DNA of 64,000 bases from an uncultured Collinsella sp. Its GTDB lineage: Bacteria; Actinomycetota; Coriobacteriia; Coriobacteriales; Coriobacteriaceae. The notes below the pieces were generated by a model. The model was not told the DNA's origin. It did no database searches and saw only the letters and a program-made list of their open reading frames with translations. The position numbers and the translations under genes were made by a program. Location: the NCBI GenBank assembly GCA_902470695.1, contig CABRHH010000003.1, forward strand, positions 62,001 to 126,000, written 5' to 3'. Positions within the stretch are counted from its first letter, which is position 1, and each line of letters opens with the position of its first letter. Below are positions 58,871-64,000 of the stretch, one piece after another.

Positions 58871-60241
58871 CTACTGCACCTCGCCGGCAAGCTCGGCCTG
58901 CTTGGCCACCGCGCGCTCGGATGCACGCATGAACGGCAGGTAAATCGCCATGCCGAGCAGGATCTCGACAACCTGCCACACGGCAGCGCGCCAGTCGAAT
59001 CCGGTTGCCAGCAAGGCCGACAGCACCGGCGGCGTGGTCCACGGCACCTGCGCGATGCAGGGGCTGATGATGCCGGCGCACGTGAGGCCATAGGTAGCTG
59101 CGATCAGCAGGTCGGGAATGAGCACGAAGGGAATCATCAGCGGCAGGTTGAACACGATCGGATACCCGTAGATGACCGGCTCGTTGATGTTGAACAGGCC
59201 CGGTGCGATGGACATCTTCGCCACGGTCTTGCTCGTCTTGGATTTGGAGAACAGGAAGGTGTCGAGCAGCAGCATGAACGTGCATCCCGATCCGCCGATC
59301 AACGCGAAGCTGTTGATGATCTGCATGTTCATGTAATGGTCGGCGGGGATCGCCTGGCCGGCCGCGAAGGTTGCCATGTTGTCCACGATCAGCATGGTCA
59401 GGATCGGCTCAATCGTGGCACCGGAGATGGTGGACTGGTGAATACCCACGCAGAACAGCAAGTTGGCCAGAGAGTAGATCAGGATGACCGCCCACGGGCC
59501 GGCGTTCATGATACTCTTGAGCGGCGTGGAGATGAACGTACTGATGATGGTGAGCAGGTCGGTTGTGGCAAAGACGGCAAGCAGGGCGGCGCCCAGGCCG
59601 AACACCGACAGAGTCAGCAGCATGGGAATCATCACGTTGAAGGAGTTGCCCACCGCCGGTGGCACGCCCTCTCCCAGATTCACCTTCAGCTTCTCCACGC
59701 CCGAGATCTTGATGAACAGCGTGGCTGCCAGCAGCGCGATGATGATGGCGCCGAACAGGCCGTTGGTGCCGGTGTTGGTAGTGGCAAGCGCACCGGTGAC
59801 CGACGCGGAGGTCACCTCATCGGTGAGCAGCGGAGAGCCCGCAGCCAGCGTAGCGGTAATGTTCTGCGGCATCATAATCACGAATGCCGAGATACCCACA
59901 ACCACGCACGCCAGCGGGTTGTCGAAGCGCTTGTTCTTCGCCAGGCTGTAGCCAATGAGGCCCGCCAGGATCAGCGCGGAAACGTTCAGCGTGCCCAGCG
60001 TCAGCGCCTGGCCCCACGTTTGCAGACGGGCCAGCAGCTCGGGGTTGGGGCTCATGCCCGTATCGCCCCAGATATATCCGAACACGACGTTGTTGATGAG
60101 CACGGCAACGCCCGCCAGGATGTAGAGCGGGGTGATGGTGGCAAAGGCATCACGCAGCGAACGCAGATGCACCTGATTGCCAACTTTGGCGGACACCTCG
60201 GCAAACTTGTCGAGGAACGCCTGTCCTTTTCCAGAGGCCAT
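58871..60241 (-). CDS. PTS EIIC permease, cellobiose family
   Basis: 456 residues, about ten hydrophobic segments. N-terminal KFAEVSAKVGNQVHLRSLRDAFATITPLYILAG is characteristic of lactose/cellobiose-family EIIC proteins, as is GLFNINEPVIYGYPIVFNL, the substrate-binding loop region. The start at 60241 has GGAG 6 nt upstream. Lies between the GH1 gene (90 nt) and EIIB (121 nt). Confidence 0.95.
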   Translation of the reverse strand: MASGKGQAFLDKFAEVSAKVGNQVHLRSLRDAFATITPLYILAGVAVLINNVVFGYIWGDTGMSPNPELLARLQTWGQALTLGTLNVSALILAGLIGYSLAKNKRFDNPLACVVVGISAFVIMMPQNITATLAAGSPLLTDEVTSASVTGALATTNTGTNGLFGAIIIALLAATLFIKISGVEKLKVNLGEGVPPAVGNSFNVMIPMLLTLSVFGLGAALLAVFATTDLLTIISTFISTPLKSIMNAGPWAVILIYSLANLLFCVGIHQSTISGATIEPILTMLIVDNMATFAAGQAIPADHYMNMQIINSFALIGGSGCTFMLLLDTFLFSKSKTSKTVAKMSIAPGLFNINEPVIYGYPIVFNLPLMIPFVLIPDLLIAATYGLTCAGIISPCIAQVPWTTPPVLSALLATGFDWRAAVWQVVEILLGMAIYLPFMRASERAVAKQAELAGEVQ

Positions 60242-60331
60242 GGCTACTCCAATCTTCGGTGATGGCCCATCGCGCAAACAGCCCTCCACAGCCCGCCCGC
60301 GCATGCACGCGCGCGGAACCGCGCCTTTGCG

Positions 60332-61759
60332 CTATTGGATAACATGGGTGGTTGCAACCGTGCGCAACCAATCGGCCGACCGCTTGAGGCGGCGGCGGTA
60401 ATTGTCCATGAGGTCGACCTCGACAAACCCGTAGCGGTTCTTATAGGCGTTGCTCCACGACCAGTTGTCGATGAGGCCCCAGTAGTGGTATCCGCGGCAG
60501 CGTGCCCCATCCGCGATGGCCCTCGCGATCCAGCTCAGGTGCTCGCGGACGAAGTCGACGCGGTACGGGTCCTCGATGCGGCCGTCCCCGCCGCGGTGCA
60601 GGTGCTCGTCCTGGATACCGATGCCGTTTTCCGACACGAAAAACTCCAGGTCGGGATAGTCGCGCTTGAGCTCCATGCCGAAGTCATAGAGGCCTTGCGG
60701 GTAGATTTCCCAGCCGCGCGACTCGTTCATCACCGCATCCGGCCACACGTACGCGTCGGCGAAATGAGGCTGGCCGAAGGCGTCCCGCTCGGATGCCGGC
60801 GCCTGCACGCGGGCCGGGTGGTAGTAGTTGCAGCCCAGCCAATCGACCACGCCCTGCTGCAAGATCTCGGCATCGCCGGCGCGCTGCGGCAGCTGGATGC
60901 CCGTGCGCGCCAGCGTGTCGAGCACGTCTTCAGGAAGTTCGCCGGCGGTAATGAGGTCCAGCCACCAGCGGTTGTTGATGCCGCTGGTCATCCGCACGGC
61001 CTCACGGTCGGCGGCGGTTGGATGCTCTTTGGTATACGTGGGTGTAAAGCAGTTGATCATGCCGATCTTGGCGTCGGCGCGCACCGCGCCGTCTGCCTGC
61101 GCGCGGCGATAGGCTGCAACCGCCAGGGCATGCGCCAGCGATATGTGATACTGAACGGTCCGCGCGCGGGCGAAATCGTGCAGCTGGGGATACCACACGC
61201 CCTCCTGGTAGCGCTGCTCGGGCTCCACGATCGGCTCGTTGAACGTGAACCAATAGCGGATCTGGTCGCCGAACTCCCGGAATGCCATCTCCGCATAGTG
61301 CGCATAGGCCTCCACGACCTCACGGCTCTCCCATCCGCCGCGTCGGAACAGGTACGTGGGCATGTCGAAATGGTAGAGGTTCACGAACGTTTCGAGGCCC
61401 GCCTGCTCGGCAGCGTCGAACAGCCGATGATACCAAGCCGATCCCTCGGGGTTGAGCTTGCCATCGCGATCGAGCAGACGACTCCACTGCATCGAGGTGC
61501 GCCACGACGTCAGGCCCAGATCCCGCATGATCTGGAAGTCCTTTTCGTAGCAGCGCATGAAGTCGTTGCCCACATACGACCCCACCCGGTTGTAGAAGGC
61601 GCCGATGTCCTCCATCGACCAAGTGTCCCACAGGTTCTCGAGCTTTCCACCCTCATTCCAAGCGCCCTCCGTTTGCGGGCCAGACATGGCCGCCCCGAAG
61701 AAGAAGTCCTCAGGCAGCTCATGTGTTCCGCAGGCGTCGGCTGGCTGTTCTTGCTGCAT
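60332..61759 (-). CDS. Glycoside hydrolase family 1 (probable 6-phospho-beta-glucosidase)
   Basis: 475 residues. Acid/base glutamate E175 in FTFNEPI and nucleophile E377 in FFVSENGIG; N-terminal FFFGAAMSGPQTEGAW is the family signature. Co-transcribed with cellobiose-type EIIC, EIIB and EIIA, so the natural substrate is a 6-phosphorylated beta-glucoside delivered by that transporter. Begins with GGAGGG ribosome site at 61759. First gene of the operon, divergent from a GntR regulator. Confidence 0.94.
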   Translation of the reverse strand: MQQEQPADACGTHELPEDFFFGAAMSGPQTEGAWNEGGKLENLWDTWSMEDIGAFYNRVGSYVGNDFMRCYEKDFQIMRDLGLTSWRTSMQWSRLLDRDGKLNPEGSAWYHRLFDAAEQAGLETFVNLYHFDMPTYLFRRGGWESREVVEAYAHYAEMAFREFGDQIRYWFTFNEPIVEPEQRYQEGVWYPQLHDFARARTVQYHISLAHALAVAAYRRAQADGAVRADAKIGMINCFTPTYTKEHPTAADREAVRMTSGINNRWWLDLITAGELPEDVLDTLARTGIQLPQRAGDAEILQQGVVDWLGCNYYHPARVQAPASERDAFGQPHFADAYVWPDAVMNESRGWEIYPQGLYDFGMELKRDYPDLEFFVSENGIGIQDEHLHRGGDGRIEDPYRVDFVREHLSWIARAIADGARCRGYHYWGLIDNWSWSNAYKNRYGFVEVDLMDNYRRRLKRSADWLRTVATTHVIQ

Positions 61760-61802
61760 TCTGTCGCCCTCCAGATGACTTGTGTATCGCTTCTTGCTAC
61801 AA

Positions 61803-61830
61803 AGTATAGCGCTATATTTTTTTCTGTAAA
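61803..61830 (-). promoter_or_regulatory. Promoter with embedded operator of the GH1/cellobiose PTS operon
   Basis: Minus strand TTTACA (61825-61830) - 16 nt - TATACT (61803-61808). The perfect palindrome TATAGCGCTATA (61805-61816) overlaps the -10, so a bound repressor would block RNA polymerase. Likely target of the adjacent GntR regulator, whose own -10 (TATACT, 61892-61897) is on the other strand. Confidence 0.65.
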
Positions 61831-61918
61831 GCGGTTTTCTATTTCTTTTGTCGTGGCTAGCACGGGGTGGGTGGGCAGAGCACCCCCTCGGTATACTGGT
61901 TGAAGCAGAGGAGGAACT

Positions 61919-62641
61919 ATGGCGAAGTACATGGATATTGCAGATGACCTGCAGCGCAGCATTGAGGACGGGGCGCTGAAACCGGGCGACAAACTACCCA
62001 CCGTGGTTGAGCTCTGCGACCTCTATGGGGTCAGCAAGATCACCGTCAAGCGCGCCATCGAGCATATGACCGAGCGCGGGCTGGTAACCAGCCGCCGCGG
62101 CTCGGGCACCTATGTCAAGGAAACCGACGGTCTGCCGGTGAGCCTGCTGGGTGCTGCGCGCTCCGATCGCGCCGAGGGGTTTTACGCCGAGCACCAGGCC
62201 CGGGGACACACGGTTGAATCGGTGGTCTACGATTTCTCCGTCACGGTGCCACCAGCCGAGGTGGCCCGTCTCCTCAACATCGGACCGGAGGATTTCGCCT
62301 ACTACGATTGCCGCGTCCGCCTCTCCAACGGCGTCCCCATCGTCATCGAGTACACCTACATGCCCCTTGACCTCATCCCCGGGCTCAAGCGCACGCATCT
62401 GTATGGGTCGATCTACGGCTACATCCGCAACGAGCTGGGTCTCACCATCTCCAGCTTTCACCGCACCATCCGCGCGGTGGGGGCAAGCGAGGAGGAAGCG
62501 CAGCGTCTGGACGTCAACGCAGGGGAACCGTTGCTCGAATTCGAGCAGGTGGGCTTTTTGGACAACGGCACGCCGTTCGAGTATTCGGTATCCCGCAACG
62601 TGGGCAGTCGGTTCGAGCTCCACAACGTCACGCTTGCGTAA
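61919..62641 (+). CDS. GntR/HutC family transcriptional regulator
   Basis: 240 residues. Winged helix MAKYMDIADDLQRSIEDG, KLPTVVELCDLYGVSKITVKRAIEHMTERGLV, GSGTYVKE; then a UTRA effector domain with VIEYTYMPLDLIPGL, ending VGSRFELHNVTLA. AGGAGG ribosome site. Divergent from the GH1/cellobiose PTS operon; BglR-like repressors of this family respond to phosphorylated beta-glucosides. Confidence 0.94.
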   Translation: MAKYMDIADDLQRSIEDGALKPGDKLPTVVELCDLYGVSKITVKRAIEHMTERGLVTSRRGSGTYVKETDGLPVSLLGAARSDRAEGFYAEHQARGHTVESVVYDFSVTVPPAEVARLLNIGPEDFAYYDCRVRLSNGVPIVIEYTYMPLDLIPGLKRTHLYGSIYGYIRNELGLTISSFHRTIRAVGASEEEAQRLDVNAGEPLLEFEQVGFLDNGTPFEYSVSRNVGSRFELHNVTLA

Positions 62642-62728
62642 AGATAACACCCAGGGTAGCGGAGGCGCGCACACGCGACCGCAGCAGAGCATGGCCCCGT
62701 CCCCCATGCCCGCATGGGACGTGCCATG

Positions 62729-62765
62729 AAAAAGCCGTCGAGGCCGCATCATCGACCTCAACGGC
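62729..62765 (-). terminator. Rho-independent terminator of ppaC
   Basis: Minus strand GCCGTTGAGG / CCTCGACGGC stem (one G-U pair) followed by TTTTTC. A second, perfect 10-bp hairpin CCGCTATCGG / CCGATAGCGG lies at 62774-62807 between it and the ppaC stop. Confidence 0.8.
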
Positions 62766-62855
62766 GTATGACCCCGCTATCGGACAACAGCGCGTGGCCG
62801 ATAGCGGACAGTGAGCGACAGGAGCCCTATCGACAGCCCGCGTCTGAACCCGCAG

Positions 62856-63800
62856 CTACTCGGCAGCTGCCAGGATGGGGGCGGCCACCTGCTTTTTGCG
62901 GGACAGCACGCCGGGCATCCACACGCCCTCGACCGCATCCTCGATGCCCAGACCCTTCTGCGCAGGCGCGGTGTTGCCCTCGAACAGCACCTGGGAGCCC
63001 TCCTTCATGATGTCGGTGATGCACAGCACGATGCCGTCGGCGGCCTTCTCGGCCTGGTAGGCACGCATGGCCTCGCGGATCTCGGGGATCATGCCGAGCG
63101 CGCGGGACTTGTCCACCGTCTCGTACTGGCCGATGAGCAACTTGGTGCCGGCAACCTCGAACAGCTTGATGTCGTTGCCCACCATCTGCTCGGCGGTGAA
63201 CGAACCGGACGGACGGGTGAGGAAGACCTCCATGCCGAACTTGACCGGGTCGACGCCGAGCTGGGAGCCCAGCTTCTTGGCGATGGCCGCATCCACGTCC
63301 GTGGCGGTGGGGCTCTTGAGCATGAGCGTATCGGTCATCATGGCCGAAAGCAGCAGCTTCGCCTGGGTGTCCGTGGGCTCAACGCCGAGGACCTCAAACA
63401 GCTTGGCCACGATGGAGCACGACGAGCCCCAAGGCAGCGCCACGATGTGCAGCGGAGCGGCGGTGGTGAAGTTGCCGAAGCGGTGATGGTCCACCACACC
63501 AGCGATCACAGCGTTCTCAAGCCCGGCCACCGACTGGCCCGGCTCGTTGTGGTCGCACAGCACAACCTGCTGGGGCTGCTCGCCCTCGGCGGCCGGCTCG
63601 ATTGCATCGATCAGCACGGGCGCGGCCACGCCGGCATCCTCAAGCAGCTTGGCCGACTCAGCCGGCAGTGGGCCCAGGCAGCATGCCTGGTACGTGTTGC
63701 CCTGATAGGCAACCTGGTTCAGCAACTGCGACAGCACAACCGACGACATGATGGCGTCGTTGTCGGGGTTCTGGTGTCCAAACACGAGGACGTTTGCCAT
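62856..63800 (-). CDS. ppaC: Manganese-dependent inorganic pyrophosphatase (family II)
   Basis: Hydrolyses pyrophosphate. 314 residues, DHH phosphoesterase fold. Metal-binding motifs: FGHQNPDNDAI, CDHNEPGQS, and VVDHHRFGNF (DHH). The C-terminal DHHA2 part ends with GVLSRKKQVAAPI, the active-site SRKKQ motif. GGGAGG upstream of the ATG at 63800. No CBS/DRTGG regulatory insertion. Confidence 0.96.
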   Translation of the reverse strand: MANVLVFGHQNPDNDAIMSSVVLSQLLNQVAYQGNTYQACCLGPLPAESAKLLEDAGVAAPVLIDAIEPAAEGEQPQQVVLCDHNEPGQSVAGLENAVIAGVVDHHRFGNFTTAAPLHIVALPWGSSCSIVAKLFEVLGVEPTDTQAKLLLSAMMTDTLMLKSPTATDVDAAIAKKLGSQLGVDPVKFGMEVFLTRPSGSFTAEQMVGNDIKLFEVAGTKLLIGQYETVDKSRALGMIPEIREAMRAYQAEKAADGIVLCITDIMKEGSQVLFEGNTAPAQKGLGIEDAVEGVWMPGVLSRKKQVAAPILAAAE

Positions 63801-63841
63801 AGGGGGTCCCTCCCTTAGGTGGTGGTACTGGAGCGTTCTTC

Positions 63842-63850
63842 ATCCTAGCA
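63842..63850 (-). promoter_or_regulatory. Extended -10 promoter of ppaC
   Basis: Minus strand TGCTAGGAT about 42 nt before the ppaC ATG; no good -35. Confidence 0.4.
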
Positions 63851-63919
63851 CGTTTGATGTACGCCCGCCGTCCAGGTCCGCGCCGTGCAAACGGGCGCAC
63901 GGCTGCAAGCGCCGGGAAG

Positions 63920-64000
63920 ATGCCCGCACCCCCGAACCCGCCGCGGCGCGTCGCCGTATGCGTCTCCGGTGCGGCCGGCAAACTCGGATCCGGCGTTCAT
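63920..64000 (+). CDS. dapB: 4-hydroxy-tetrahydrodipicolinate reductase, first 27 codons (runs off right edge)
   Basis: ATG at 63920 opens a frame that reaches the window edge. After a short proline-rich leader it reads RRVAVCVSGAAGKLGSGVH, the N-terminal Rossmann motif (V-x-G-A-x-G-x-M/L-G) of DapB in lysine and peptidoglycan-precursor synthesis. Only GGGA close to the ATG serves as ribosome site, so the exact start is uncertain. The identification rests on one motif and needs the sequence beyond the edge. Confidence 0.55.
   Translation, partial: MPAPPNPPRRVAVCVSGAAGKLGSGVH

Noticed and set aside
63658..63981. 107-residue minus-strand frame upstream of ppaC
   Set aside because: Low-complexity, overlaps ppaC in another register and conflicts with the dapB start on the plus strand.

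Overview
The window reads as chromosomal DNA of a high-GC, anaerobic, fermentative actinobacterium, most likely a Coriobacteriia member of the Collinsella/Atopobiaceae type. This is inferred from gene families, not from a search. The reasons are a DUF3662-FHA / FHA / PP2C / SEDS / PBP / PASTA-kinase cluster of the actinobacterial kind, combined with many PTS systems, pyruvate formate-lyase, agmatine deiminase and seven-helix LuxR regulators. No rRNA, tRNA, CRISPR array, phage gene or transposase gene was recognised.

Layout. 1-1466 holds the 5' part of dnaX (minus strand), followed by a small gene. 1.9-12.4 kb is a plus-strand cell-envelope signalling operon: a kinase with a polytopic membrane tail, a DUF3662-FHA protein, a membrane FHA protein, a PP2C phosphatase, a single-chain SEDS glycosyltransferase-transpeptidase (RodA/FtsW fused to a class B PBP), and a PASTA kinase. 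12.7-23.8 kb is a minus-strand locus in which a fructose-family PTS (EIIB and EIIC first, EIIA last) encloses a class II aldolase, a glycerate kinase, an acyl-CoA ligase, a CoA-transferase, 3-hydroxyacyl-CoA dehydrogenase, thiolase and an iron alcohol dehydrogenase. Divergent to it are a membrane protein, an AEC carrier and a PfkB kinase (24.0-26.7 kb). A DUF234-type ATPase (27.0-28.4 kb) lies between two copies of a GC-rich palindromic repeat.

28.5-35.4 kb is a galactitol-type PTS operon with a class II aldolase, an archaeal-type triosephosphate-isomerase homologue, a YjbQ protein and its probable GntR/HutC regulator, with matching operator-like palindromes at both promoters. 35.7-36.6 kb is a gene-free repeat field. 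36.7-39.2 kb encodes a split pyruvate formate-lyase, with the glycyl-radical domain as a separate gene. 39.7-43.6 kb holds an SPFH/RHH pair and an ABC transporter. 44.3-49.8 kb is an agmatine deiminase locus (aguA, antiporter, putrescine carbamoyltransferase, seven-helix LuxR regulator) bracketed by two copies of a 269-bp MITE-like element. 50.9-54.0 kb is a Bce-type ABC transporter. 54.3-55.6 kb encodes a MutT-Vsr fusion. NhaA, a cellobiose-type PTS/GH1 operon with a GntR regulator, Mn-dependent pyrophosphatase and the first codons of dapB complete the window.

Together the accessory parts describe an organism that takes up several phosphorylated carbohydrates, splits them by aldolases, and ferments through formate/acetyl-CoA and four-carbon CoA intermediates. 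Intergenic spacers are unusually rich in minisatellites and palindromic repeats, and the accessory blocks tend to sit between repeat copies.
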